From Thalassotalea sp. LPB0316 (GTDB lineage Bacteria; Pseudomonadota; Gammaproteobacteria; Enterobacterales; Alteromonadaceae): a stretch of DNA of 64,000 nucleotides. How positions within the stretch are numbered: position 1 is the first letter of the stretch; every line of letters begins with the position of its first letter. The notes under the pieces were generated by a model. That model was not told where the DNA came from, searched no databases, and saw only the letters and a program-made list of their open reading frames with translations. Position numbers and translations under genes: made by a program. Shown here piece after piece: positions 8,421-17,627 of the stretch. Location of the stretch: assembly GCF_014898095.1 (NCBI RefSeq), contig NZ_CP062946.1:2728001-2792000 (forward strand), in the 5' to 3' direction.

Positions 8421-9173
8421 ATGACTTGTAGAAGTATTTTAATGACAAGCTTAGTAACTTCGTTACTCTTTTCGCCACTTGTAAAAGCTGACGACTGGGC
8501 ATTTGTTATTAATCCTTACCTACAAGCAACGACAATTGAAGGAGATGCTGGCATCGGGCGTATTAATGCAGACGCCGTGCAAGTAGACTTTGACAAAATT
8601 CTAGAAACGCTAGACGCGGCAGCCATGATAAACTTTAAAGGTAAACACGACTCAGGTTGGGGCTTTATCGTTGATTATGCTTTCATGGACTTAAAAGACG
8701 ATATAGCCACACCGAGAGACGGCATAGCCTCTGCTCGAGTTCGCCAAGGTGTATTACAAGTAGAAGGACTCTACAGCCAACAAAATAATAAAGGAACCAT
8801 TGACTACTTGTTTGGCTTGCGTTGGTGGGATAATGATTATGCGCTAGACCTCACCTTACCGATAGCTGATAAAGAGGTTAGGTTTCGTCGTGACGAAGAC
8901 TGGGTAGACTACTTTATCGGCGCTCGCTGGACAGGAGATATCAACCGCAATTGGAGCTACTCTCTTCGAGGAGATTTAGGTATGGGTGGCGCAGATTTCA
9001 CGTCGAGCCTAGAGGGTGGCTTGCTGTATCATTTTAATCGCAAACATTCACTAGACATTAAGTACAAGGCAACCTTTGTCGATGTGGATGAAGGTACACA
9101 GAATCAACCAGGTTACTATAAGTACGACACGGTCACCCATGGCCCTGTAATAGGGTACATGTATCAGTTTTAA
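8421..9173 (+). CDS. Outer-membrane beta-barrel protein
   Basis: 250 residues. The ATG at 8421 is chosen over an in-frame TTG at 8406 because GGGGAG lies seven bases before it. A predicted signal peptide is cut after SPLVKA, before DDWAFVINPYLQ. The mature part is a chain of amphipathic strands rich in Asp, Gly and aromatics, ending YKYDTVTHGPVIGYMYQF with a C-terminal Phe, the hallmark of proteins assembled by the BAM complex. The length suits an eight- to ten-strand barrel. The family is uncharacterised. It is convergent with the sulfatase gene at 9386, but a functional link is not shown. Confidence 0.7.
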   Translation: MTCRSILMTSLVTSLLFSPLVKADDWAFVINPYLQATTIEGDAGIGRINADAVQVDFDKILETLDAAAMINFKGKHDSGWGFIVDYAFMDLKDDIATPRDGIASARVRQGVLQVEGLYSQQNNKGTIDYLFGLRWWDNDYALDLTLPIADKEVRFRRDEDWVDYFIGARWTGDINRNWSYSLRGDLGMGGADFTSSLEGGLLYHFNRKHSLDIKYKATFVDVDEGTQNQPGYYKYDTVTHGPVIGYMYQF

Positions 9174-9333
9174 TCATTAATACGATCACTTATCCTCTTG
9201 TAAAGACTAATCTGCACTAACCGCATACAGCTTGTCACCTTTATTAATCTTTAGAACTAATTGTGCAAAAGGTATCTCTTTGCTCTAAACCTATAGTGTT
9301 AAGTATAGCCGGTTGCTTTAAAGTTCACGGATA

Positions 9334-9363
9334 AAAAAATCGCCCTGTTGTGGGCGATTTTTT
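9334..9363. terminator. Bidirectional terminator
   Basis: A 12-bp stem, AAAAAATCGCCC with GGGCGATTTTTT, around a six-base loop lies between convergent genes. T runs on both strands suit termination from either side; it sits 22 bp after the sulfatase stop. Confidence 0.85.
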
Positions 9364-9385
9364 CTTTATCGGCTTGATTTAAAAA

Positions 9386-10972
9386 CTACTTGTTCGTTAC
9401 TCTTTCCCAAATACCAATTTGATCAACGACTGAATCAAACGTCCAGTCACCTGGTACTTGTGAAGGCGGGTAATCCTTAAAAGTATACAAGAATTTAATT
9501 ACCTCTGTCGCAGCTGGCGCCATCATATACATGCGATTAGCCCACCACACTTCATATGTGCCAGATTCATCGGCTGCAATCTCATAAGGATCTTGGCGCA
9601 AGTTAGTAATCGAAGGTGCACGACGTTGTTCTAGCTGACAGAACCAAACACTCATACCTTCACATTCTTGCTCTAACCATAAGAATTTCCAGTCGCCAAT
9701 ACGAATACCGGCTACATCACCACTGTCAGTTGCATAAACAAATTGCTTACGTGGCCAATCTGAGTTGTCATCAGCTACTGTGTTCTTGCCTTTCATTAAC
9801 GCTGGTAATAAATTGTAGCCATCAAGTTTAATTTTATATTTACGACCGTTGATCGTCGTACCTTTTGCTAAACGTTCGGTAACGTTTGAATCACCTGCTG
9901 CAGCCAAGAAAGTCGGCATCCAGTCGTTGTGAGCAGCAATTTCATTTACGACTTGGCCCGCAGGTATTTTACCTGGCCAACGTACCATTGCCGGCACACG
10001 GAAACCACCGTCCCATGTTGTATTTTTCTCACCTTTATAACGAACAGTACCGCCATCAGGCCATGTGAATTTTTCAGCACCATTATCGGTTGAATACATA
10101 ACAATGGTATTATCAGCAATACCTAAATCATCTAGTTTATCAAGTAAAACACCCACGTGTCCGTCGTGCTCTACTAAACCATCACCGTATAAACCACCGC
10201 GCTTAGATATGCCTTTAGACTCTTCTTTCAAGTGAGTCCAAACGTGCATGCGTGAAGCGTTCCACCATACAAAGAAAGGCTTTTTATCTTTATGTGCTTT
10301 GTCGATAAATTTTAACGCGTTAGCCAAAAATTCTTCATCGGCTGTTTCCATGCGTTTTTTCGTTAATGGTCCGGTATCTTCAAGTCGGCCATCGGCAAAT
10401 GAATGAATAACACCGCGAGGAGAAAACTGCTTCACCTGCTCTGGTGACATGAAGCGGTTATAGTCTTCATTTTCAGGCTCTTCCTCGGCATTTAAGTGGT
10501 ATAAATTACCGTAAAACTCATCGAAGCCGTGATTCGTTGGTAAATGAGAATCGCGATCACCAAAGTGGTTTTTACCAAATTGTCCCGTTACGTAGCCCTT
10601 TTCCTTAAGCAACCACGCAATCGTTACGTCATCTTCCATCGCACCTTCTTTAGCGCCTGGCAAACCTACCTTTGTTAAGCCTGTACGCATAGGGTGCTGG
10701 CCAAAAATAAAAGCAGCTCGACCGGCAGTACAAGAGTTCTCACCGTAGTAGTCAGTGAAAATAGCACCTTCTTTTGCGATTCGGTCTATATTGGGTGTAA
10801 AGTGCCCCGCTTGGCCCATGGTATAAGCACTGAGGTTATCTTGACCTATGTCATCACCCCACAGTGCAAGGATATTTGGTCGAGAGGTGTCTGTTGTCGC
10901 TAATGCATGCCCTGAAAGTGCTGCAAGCGATAGTGATAACACCAAGTTTTTTACTATCGGTTTGATACTCAT
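9386..10972 (-). CDS. Periplasmic arylsulfatase (type I sulfatase), copy 1
   Basis: Hydrolyses a sulfate ester, probably of an algal polysaccharide or another sulfated organic; the substrate is unknown. The 528-residue precursor has a signal peptide cut after GHALA. The metal-binding Asp pair is in NILALWGDD (residues 40-41). The formylglycine motif is CTAGR (Cys81), which fits the relaxed C-x-P/A-x-R rule rather than classical CxPxR. Further conserved parts are GQFGKNHFG, MYSTDNGAE and GGFRVPAMVRWPG. Start is supported by CGGAG upstream. A near-identical copy lies at 32304-33890. No formylglycine-generating enzyme or radical-SAM maturase is in the window; one must act elsewhere. Confidence 0.93.
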   Translation of the reverse strand: MSIKPIVKNLVLSLSLAALSGHALATTDTSRPNILALWGDDIGQDNLSAYTMGQAGHFTPNIDRIAKEGAIFTDYYGENSCTAGRAAFIFGQHPMRTGLTKVGLPGAKEGAMEDDVTIAWLLKEKGYVTGQFGKNHFGDRDSHLPTNHGFDEFYGNLYHLNAEEEPENEDYNRFMSPEQVKQFSPRGVIHSFADGRLEDTGPLTKKRMETADEEFLANALKFIDKAHKDKKPFFVWWNASRMHVWTHLKEESKGISKRGGLYGDGLVEHDGHVGVLLDKLDDLGIADNTIVMYSTDNGAEKFTWPDGGTVRYKGEKNTTWDGGFRVPAMVRWPGKIPAGQVVNEIAAHNDWMPTFLAAAGDSNVTERLAKGTTINGRKYKIKLDGYNLLPALMKGKNTVADDNSDWPRKQFVYATDSGDVAGIRIGDWKFLWLEQECEGMSVWFCQLEQRRAPSITNLRQDPYEIAADESGTYEVWWANRMYMMAPAATEVIKFLYTFKDYPPSQVPGDWTFDSVVDQIGIWERVTNK

Positions 10973-11393
10973 AAAAACTCCGTTTTGTTTTTTGGTCTTT
11001 AATCGGCAGACATATTAATACACAACCTTGTTAAAATTGCACTAAAAACATGTAATTATTTTGTTAAAATCAAGATTTAATCCTATCGCTTACTTTTTCA
11101 ATAACCTTTTGATCTAACTATGAGTTTTCTTCGTATTAAGTTAGTTAAGCACCGTACCAATCCCCGTTAAAATTGTAACAAAAACACACGATTGTCTTTA
11201 ACGCAAAGTATGCATTAGTTTTGAGTAAGTACATGAATATTTATGCAACTTAAGTTAACGGAGCGACAACAGTCACCTAACTGCTATATAAAAAATCCTC
11301 AGATAATGTATAACAGTGTACTTACGCCAATTGTTTACCTTTAATTTTATGATCAATATCCGAAATTCAATGAAAGAAAACTTAAAGTGCTTT
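10973..11393. other. 421-bp intergenic region, nothing recognised
   Basis: AT-rich region upstream of the sulfatase and downstream of the DegS-like gene. It presumably holds the sulfatase promoter. The weak palindrome CTTAAA-N6-TTTAAG next to the protease stop is a poor terminator. No ORF, RNA gene or repeat seen. Confidence 0.5.
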
Positions 11394-12509
11394 TTAAGCT
11401 AAAGTTACTGTAACCTTAAAACTCTTACTGCCGCGTAATACGTCGAGCTCAACATTATCACCAGTTTGATATTGATCTAACTCAGATAATAACGCTTTGA
11501 CCGAATCGGTTCGCTTGCCATTAATTGCTTGAATAACATCGCCTAAGGTAATACCAAAACTAGTAACTCGCGCGCTCTGAAGTTGCGCCTGCTCAGCGGG
11601 TGAATTATTAACAATTTCTAATATCGCAACACCACTTATGCCTAATTGTTGGGTAATTTGCTGATTAATATCATGATCGAATGATATCCCTAATGACGGT
11701 CTGGTGTAATGGCCAAACTTAATCAGTTGCGGAACGACCCGATTAACCGTATCAACTGGCACGGCAAAACCGATACCAGCGTAAGCGCCAGAGGGGCTAA
11801 ATATTGCGGTATTTATACCGATCAAACGCCCTGCACTATCAAGGAGCGGCCCACCAGAATTGCCAGGGTTTATTGCGGCATCGGTTTGAATGAGATTATT
11901 AATAATAAGCTCAGAGTCGCCTGATAAAGCTCGGTTGAGGGCTGATACTATACCACTGGTTAAGGTGTAATCTAGGCCAAACGGATTACCGATGGCAAAT
12001 ACTGACTGGCCAACTTGTAAATCATCACTAGTCCCTACAGGTACAGCAGGAGGCAAGTCAAATTGCACATCTATTTTTAATACCGCTAAGTCGTGATTTG
12101 GGCTTGCACCAATGAGTTTAGCAGCATAGCTACGACCATCGTTTAGCCGAATGCTGGCTTCATTGGCACCTTTAATGACGTGGTAGTTAGTAACAACATG
12201 GCCAAATTGATCCCAAATAAAGCCTGAACCGGTGCCTCGTGGTACTTTGCGAACATCACGTGACCAATAGCTGCGAACAAGATTACTCGTTGATATATAG
12301 ACTACGGAAGGGCTTGCTTGCTTAAAAATATTAATCGTAGAATATTCTGAATCGGCTAACTCACCACGAGCACTAACCACTCTTGGTTCAGCGCGCATTT
12401 TCAAGAGATGAGTTTCAATTACCGGCATCAATAATGTGAGCAAATACAAGGTGACAACTAGCCACAATACAAGCCGAAGCCATTTTACCAGTATCAGTTT
12501 ATTGTCCAT
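11394..12509 (-). CDS. DegS/HtrA-type serine protease, membrane-anchored
   Basis: Periplasmic S1C-family protease held by one N-terminal membrane helix (about residues 12-32). The catalytic triad is visible: His110 in VVTNYHV, Asp140 in NHDLAVLKID and Ser218 in NPGNSGGPL. One PDZ domain follows at about 275-371 (PSLGISFD...GITLGDVIQAINGK). The single PDZ and the anchor make it DegS-like rather than DegP-like; 371 residues is slightly longer than E. coli DegS. It is downstream of a second RpoH gene by 25 bp in the same orientation, an unusual place for degS. It may be a paralogue devoted to this stress module rather than the canonical sigma-E activator. Confidence 0.88.
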   Translation of the reverse strand: MDNKLILVKWLRLVLWLVVTLYLLTLLMPVIETHLLKMRAEPRVVSARGELADSEYSTINIFKQASPSVVYISTSNLVRSYWSRDVRKVPRGTGSGFIWDQFGHVVTNYHVIKGANEASIRLNDGRSYAAKLIGASPNHDLAVLKIDVQFDLPPAVPVGTSDDLQVGQSVFAIGNPFGLDYTLTSGIVSALNRALSGDSELIINNLIQTDAAINPGNSGGPLLDSAGRLIGINTAIFSPSGAYAGIGFAVPVDTVNRVVPQLIKFGHYTRPSLGISFDHDINQQITQQLGISGVAILEIVNNSPAEQAQLQSARVTSFGITLGDVIQAINGKRTDSVKALLSELDQYQTGDNVELDVLRGSKSFKVTVTLA

Positions 12510-12534
12510 ATTAATGCCTTTATTAACTCATGTC

Positions 12535-13389
12535 TTAGCCAGTTTCTGCTTCGAGTTGCTGTTTTATTTTCGCAAGTGCCTGCGCTTCTATTTGCCGAAT
12601 ACGCTCTTGAGAAACACCATATTTTTCAGCAAAGTGTTTATGGGTTAACTTTTCGGATCTTAACCAGCGGTTCTCAATAATATCTTTAGCTCGTTCATCT
12701 AACATCCGTATACAGGCTTTGACTTTGTTCAACGTTTTTTCGGTGTAGTCCTGCTCAATAACACCTTGCGTAAACGACTCACGTTGATCAGCAAGCCAAT
12801 CGTCAGTTAATAAAGTGCGGTCATCAACATCTCTAGTACGCTGATTAATTGATAAATCTGGTTGACTAAACTGAGCTTCTATATCGGTAATATCGGGTTG
12901 AGAAACATTTAATTGCTCAGCCAACACTTGCTTTTCTTGATACGAAAGCCACTGATTACTTGCTTTTAATTTTCGCAAATTAAAAAATAGTTTTCGCTTC
13001 GCTTTTGTCGTTACCGCCTTAACCAAACGCCAATTTTTAATCACATATTCTTGAATTTCTGATTTGATGTAATGCACAGCAAAACTGGCCAAGCGAACAC
13101 CACAATCAAGCTTAAATTTTTTTACCGATTTCATTAGGCCAACTGTACCTTCTTGAACAATTTCTTCCATTGGCAAGCCATAACCTTTGTAACGCTGAGC
13201 TATATAAACAACAAACCGTAAGTGAGATAACACAATTTGCTGAGCGGCACTCAAGTTATCATGTTGCTGATAACTCAAAAACAAGTCTTTTTCTTGCTGC
13301 TCGGTTAACAAAGGCAAACTACTGACATAACGCATATAAGCCTCAAAACTATTAGCGCTATTTGCTGCTATCGGTAGCTGAATTTGCAT
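12535..13389 (-). CDS. rpoH: RpoH-family heat-shock sigma factor (probable second copy)
   Basis: Sigma-70 family subunit of 284 residues. Region 2 is LRFVVYIAQRYKGYGLPMEEIVQEGTVGLM, and region 2.4 is LASFAVHYIKSEIQEYVIKNWRLVK. The RpoH box KRKLFFNLRKLK, diagnostic for sigma32, follows directly. Region 4 is YGVSQERIRQIEAQALAKI. The ATG at 13389 is preferred over an upstream in-frame codon because AAGGAGAG precedes it. It begins two bases after the stop of the 99-residue gene and is followed by the DegS-like protease, so the three form an operon. The canonical rpoH of this order normally lies beside ftsEX, which is not here, so this is probably a paralogue with a specialised regulon. Confidence 0.9.
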   Translation of the reverse strand: MQIQLPIAANSANSFEAYMRYVSSLPLLTEQQEKDLFLSYQQHDNLSAAQQIVLSHLRFVVYIAQRYKGYGLPMEEIVQEGTVGLMKSVKKFKLDCGVRLASFAVHYIKSEIQEYVIKNWRLVKAVTTKAKRKLFFNLRKLKASNQWLSYQEKQVLAEQLNVSQPDITDIEAQFSQPDLSINQRTRDVDDRTLLTDDWLADQRESFTQGVIEQDYTEKTLNKVKACIRMLDERAKDIIENRWLRSEKLTHKHFAEKYGVSQERIRQIEAQALAKIKQQLEAETG

Positions 13390-13391
13390 CG

Positions 13392-13691
13392 TTAGCTCTC
13401 CTTTGCTTGTCCACTCGTTGCCAACACATACCACAAAAATTTTGAATTAAATTGTTGATGGCCGGGCATAAGTTTAGCGATATCTTGTGCAAGTTTTCGT
13501 TGATATTGCGAGCTAATTGGTCGATTGCTCTTGTTCAACTGCTTGGTATTTACTTCGCTGATCTGTTGGCTGTTTATCGGTTTGGTGGCTTTAGCCTCTT
13601 TTACTGTCGCAAATACCGACAGCCCGATGGCAAGTGCAATCACCAAAGAGATCACTAAGATTTTAATTAGAGGTTTATAAATTGAAGTCAT
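13392..13691 (-). CDS. Small membrane-anchored protein upstream of rpoH
   Basis: 99 residues: a short basic start, one membrane segment (ILVISLVIALAIGLSVFATV, residues 11-30) that could also serve as a signal peptide, then a polar Lys/Gln/Asn-rich periplasmic tail ending FLWYVLATSGQAKES. No family was recognised. Its stop is two bases before the RpoH start, so the pair is translationally linked. An anchored factor directly ahead of a sigma gene could be a regulator of that sigma, but it lacks any known anti-sigma fold; this is conjecture. Its leader resembles that of hsp20. Confidence 0.7.
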   Translation of the reverse strand: MTSIYKPLIKILVISLVIALAIGLSVFATVKEAKATKPINSQQISEVNTKQLNKSNRPISSQYQRKLAQDIAKLMPGHQQFNSKFLWYVLATSGQAKES

Positions 13692-13805
13692 GATATATCC
13701 TCGCTGTAAGCAATATAAAATAATTTCAATACGTGCTATTTCGCTAGATGATTAATAAGAGCAAGCCGCACAAGGCGACTTGCGCTAATTATTGAAGATG
13801 AATAA

Positions 13806-14732
13806 TTACTCTGTGACCTTTTCTAATTCTGTTTCCTCCTCTTGTTGCGGTGAAATGAAGTTGTCTAATGAAATTTTCGTGATCTGTTCATACTTGTATT
13901 GAGGTAGTCTAAACCATTGTCCTGTGTCCTCGCGCTGAACATAATAGTTATCTTCATCTTTACTAAAGGCAAAGACGTATTGTTGGTTAGTGTCATCAAC
14001 AACGGTCAAGGTATCTGTCGGTGTTAAATCGGTTGTTGCCAACCCTGAGACCGTTAAACTCGTGAGTTGATTCACAAAATCTTCTATTGCTTGCGAGTCG
14101 ATTTGTTGTTGCTCATTCAAAATAGATGACCCGGCTAATTGCCATTGTTCGTCAACTTTCGACACGCTAACGAGCGAATGCTCAATAGTGCTTATACTAT
14201 CAATGGCTAATTGATGCTTATCTAGCCAATCATCGGCATCGACCGTTACCTGATATCCGGCAAATTTTATATTGTAGATCTCGTCATGATCTTGATTTCT
14301 CACATAGAGCTGTTTAAAGCTAGGTGAATCGCCAAATAAAACTACCGATTGCTCGCCTTGACTATTCGTAAAAGTGAGTCGTTTATCAAAACTATCATCA
14401 GCTAGATTAAAGCGTTGGTGACTGGTTGCACTGCGGGCGATTGGCCACGCAAGCTTAGTGGCTAATAGCTCCTGTGTGACAAGAGCTACTTTACTTTGAT
14501 CTAACTTTACCTTTGGATAACCTTGCAAAAACCAACCACTTTCAGCACGTTCAAGCGTTAAGCTTTGCTCACCATCGGTAATTTCAAGTTGTTGAAGCTG
14601 GCTGTCGCTATTGGCAATTAGCTGCAGGCTGCTTTTATCTTTAAAATCGCCAGTATCCTGAATGTAGATAAGGCCGGCGATAGCAAGTTGGCAGAGCAAA
14701 AGTGCGACTAACGCTGTAATATTTCGTTCCAT
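13806..14732 (-). CDS. DUF4340-domain protein of a GldA/GldFG-type ABC system
   Basis: 308 residues with one N-terminal membrane segment (ITALVALLLCQLAIAGLIYI). A periplasmic body follows the DUF4340 pattern of repeated beta strands (LTLERAESGWFLQGYPKVKLDQSKVALVTQELL, then VVLFGDSPSFKQLYVR). It is last in a three-gene operon, nine bases after the permease/GldG fusion gene. DUF4340 proteins regularly accompany GldG-like proteins in Proteobacteria, so it is presumably part of the same envelope complex. The acidic tail (QQEEETELEKVTE) carries no motif. The role is not established. Confidence 0.75.
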   Translation of the reverse strand: MERNITALVALLLCQLAIAGLIYIQDTGDFKDKSSLQLIANSDSQLQQLEITDGEQSLTLERAESGWFLQGYPKVKLDQSKVALVTQELLATKLAWPIARSATSHQRFNLADDSFDKRLTFTNSQGEQSVVLFGDSPSFKQLYVRNQDHDEIYNIKFAGYQVTVDADDWLDKHQLAIDSISTIEHSLVSVSKVDEQWQLAGSSILNEQQQIDSQAIEDFVNQLTSLTVSGLATTDLTPTDTLTVVDDTNQQYVFAFSKDEDNYYVQREDTGQWFRLPQYKYEQITKISLDNFISPQQEEETELEKVTE

Positions 14733-14741
14733 TTTACCCTC

Positions 14742-17627
14742 CTACTGAGTTAACCAAGTTAAGTAACGACGCTGTTGACTCTTTCGACGTTGACGAAGCC
14801 AAAACGCTATAGTCAGTAGTAAACTAAATGACAGTAAATAGTTACCATACTCCCAGAGTAGTTGCTGATTCTGCTCCATTGGTGGTAACGTGCGATTAAA
14901 GTTACTGCGCGAACGAATACTCATTAATGCCGTGTCTTCAAGCGACCAATCAATCGTGTTGACCACGAGTTGTAAACTGTTGAGATAATCTGTTTGTGAT
15001 AACCCTGCAGTTAGCCTTAAGACCTGATCTTGCAAAAAGTCATTAGCACTAAACAAAATAATACGAGCACTTTGTGGCGCGCGTTTAATAACACTGCCAA
15101 CATCCACCGACTCGTTTTCTGTCTTTTGCTCAGCTTCTTCTGCACCGTTATCCGCCGCTAGCAGTGGGGATTCTTGATCAGCAAAATACGAAGTAAACCT
15201 GCCTTGAGCAATCACCCCCAATAAATGCTGTGCAGTGTCACCTTGTGCCGAATAACTAGTATTACCGAGCTGATCAACTTTCGGCATAATATCAAGTGAC
15301 GTTGATGTCCACGCCTGCGCTGAACTTTTGATCAATGGTGTAAATGCAATGGCTGTTGCATCCTTGTCGACTTTAATAGGTGACGCCCATGGCATAGTCA
15401 GTTGCGGTAATTGCGAAGTCACAAGATGCTCTTGATTTAACCCTTGGCGAATATCAGCAAAATACGGATAATCGAGCATGCGCATTTCTTGTAATTGGAA
15501 ACCGCCTACGTTGCGAGTTACCGGCAGTGGAAATGCCGCATTACTCGGATCCATAACCAAGGTATTTTCAATGGTTAAGCCATGATGTTTTAACCACGCT
15601 TCAAGGCCGCTTGAATGGTTAGACATTGATAGATTTCTCGCCATTAAGTTAACCTTGTATGGCGATGTTGCTGCGATCACTGTGCCACCTTTCATTAAAA
15701 ACTGATCGACAGCAAAGAGTTGCTTTTCATTGAGTGAGCTTGGTGCTACCAATAACAAAATATCAGCTTCACCTGTAACGCTGCCATCGGTTAAGTCTTC
15801 ATTGATCACATTCAGCTCAGCCTCTAGCATCCGTTCAAGTTGAGAAAAGCTCGTTGAAGGCATGCTATAAGATGCAGTGCTAGGCTTGACAACCGCAACG
15901 GTTTTTGTGAACCCTGAGGCAAACCGTTTGATTGCCGCTTCAACATTGCGACTAAAGCTATCAGCAGTAAAGTCGTCGAGCGGGATTTGAATCACTTGCT
16001 CCGGTGTTGATAATGTTAAATAAAAATAGAATTGCTCGTTGGCAAGTAAACTTGTCGCCATGGGTTGAAAGCCAAATTCATCGGCTATTTGTTGGGCAAC
16101 TTGACCCTGATTGGCTTCTGGCTCAATAAAGTTAACAAATAGCATACCATTGGCTTGCTGCGTTAATTGGCTTAACTTTTCCTCAATATCTGCTCTAAAT
16201 TCGCTGAGCACTGGCGGTAGCTTATCTGAAGCGGAAACATAACCGGTAAACGTTAACGATTGTTTGACGGTATCGAACAGGTTTCCTGCACTTTGGTAAT
16301 CTCGCAACACTGTTTTAATCGCACGAGTGATGTCGTGTTCAGGATTGCGCAATAGTACTTCGATGTTTGACGGCGAGTGGTTGTTGACTTCGATCAAGTC
16401 GCTAAAGCCAAGGGTTTGATATTCGTCGCCATATTGCACTAATAGGTTGAAATAAGAGCTAACAATAGAAGACTGGTAGCGATCTGCAACTTGAAACGGC
16501 ACAGGGCTAATGCCAAATTGGTTGTTGGCCTGCTCTTCAAGCTCCGGTGATTGTTGTGGATCGACGATTTCAACGCGAATTCTACCATTACCGGCAACTT
16601 CATACTCGTTGAGCAAATCTTGAACTTGCGGAACTAACGGCGAAAGCAAAGGATGCGTTTTTTGACTGAAATAACCTCTGATCAATAGCGGCTCTTGCAA
16701 CTGCTCGATATAAAACTTGGTGGCATCAGAAATCGAATACTGCTTACCTGCCGTTGTATCTATCCGTAAACTTGACAGTTGCCCCAACCATAAATTTGCG
16801 GTCAGAAGATTGACGCAAAGTAATGCGGTGATCAACTGCCATTGCTTGTGATAGCGAACTTTTTTACTTGCTTTGTCTGCCGACTTAGCCCAGCGTTCTT
16901 GCTCTAAAAAGTAGGTATTCAGTGCCAAGAAAACTAACGTAAGTGACAAGTAGTAATATAAGTCTCGCGCATCGATTACGCCACGGGTAATGTCTTCAAA
17001 GCGTGCGCCAGTGCCCAGTTGGCGCAAAAGCTCTGCACCTTGGTGGCCAAACATATCGGTGATAACAGGTGTACCAATAACGAAAAATATGCCGGAAATA
17101 AAACTTGCACTAATTAGGCTGACAATTTGGTTATGGCTTTTAGCAGAAACAGCAAGGCCGATGGCAAGATAGGCACTACCTAGCAATAAAACCGCAAGGT
17201 AACCCGAAATAACCGGCCCCCAATCGAGCTCGCCAATAAAGCTTACTGTAATAGGCAATGCGAGCGTAATCAGTAATGCGACACTCAACAGCACTAAACA
17301 GCCAAAAAATTTGCCGACAACAAAGTGCCATAAGGGTACCGATGAGGTATGAACATATTCGACTGTGCCACTTCGTCGCTCTTCACTCCAGAGCTTCATT
17401 GTTAATGTCGCACAGAGAAATATCAAAAGTACAGGCATCCATTCAAACATCGGTCGCACATCTGCGATATTTCTGGCAAAAAATGCTTCGCCCCAAAAAA
17501 AGATGAACAAGGTGATAGCGACAAATGCGCCAATAAATAAATAGGCGATCGGTGATGCAAAAAATAAGCTCACTTCTTTTTTAGCGATACGAAAGATATT
17601 AAACAAGGCGGAAGATTTAAGCGGCAT
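14742..17627 (-). CDS. ABC-2 permease fused to GldG-like protein
   Basis: 961 residues in three parts. Residues 1-240 form an ABC-2 type permease with six membrane segments (start NIFRIAKKEVSLFFASPIAYLF, a GldF-like opening; ERRSGTVEYV). After a seventh segment near 265-282 comes a large periplasmic GldG-like region (about 285-900; ITRAIKTVLR, VAVVKPSTASYSMP, ADILLLVAPSSLNEKQLFAVDQFLMKGG). A C-terminal membrane helix lies near 930-948. In Bacteroidetes gliding systems GldF and GldG are separate; here they are one chain. Start overlaps the ATPase gene by 11 bp. No other gliding gene is present, so a gliding role is not implied. Confidence 0.82.
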   Translation of the reverse strand: MPLKSSALFNIFRIAKKEVSLFFASPIAYLFIGAFVAITLFIFFWGEAFFARNIADVRPMFEWMPVLLIFLCATLTMKLWSEERRSGTVEYVHTSSVPLWHFVVGKFFGCLVLLSVALLITLALPITVSFIGELDWGPVISGYLAVLLLGSAYLAIGLAVSAKSHNQIVSLISASFISGIFFVIGTPVITDMFGHQGAELLRQLGTGARFEDITRGVIDARDLYYYLSLTLVFLALNTYFLEQERWAKSADKASKKVRYHKQWQLITALLCVNLLTANLWLGQLSSLRIDTTAGKQYSISDATKFYIEQLQEPLLIRGYFSQKTHPLLSPLVPQVQDLLNEYEVAGNGRIRVEIVDPQQSPELEEQANNQFGISPVPFQVADRYQSSIVSSYFNLLVQYGDEYQTLGFSDLIEVNNHSPSNIEVLLRNPEHDITRAIKTVLRDYQSAGNLFDTVKQSLTFTGYVSASDKLPPVLSEFRADIEEKLSQLTQQANGMLFVNFIEPEANQGQVAQQIADEFGFQPMATSLLANEQFYFYLTLSTPEQVIQIPLDDFTADSFSRNVEAAIKRFASGFTKTVAVVKPSTASYSMPSTSFSQLERMLEAELNVINEDLTDGSVTGEADILLLVAPSSLNEKQLFAVDQFLMKGGTVIAATSPYKVNLMARNLSMSNHSSGLEAWLKHHGLTIENTLVMDPSNAAFPLPVTRNVGGFQLQEMRMLDYPYFADIRQGLNQEHLVTSQLPQLTMPWASPIKVDKDATAIAFTPLIKSSAQAWTSTSLDIMPKVDQLGNTSYSAQGDTAQHLLGVIAQGRFTSYFADQESPLLAADNGAEEAEQKTENESVDVGSVIKRAPQSARIILFSANDFLQDQVLRLTAGLSQTDYLNSLQLVVNTIDWSLEDTALMSIRSRSNFNRTLPPMEQNQQLLWEYGNYLLSFSLLLTIAFWLRQRRKSQQRRYLTWLTQ

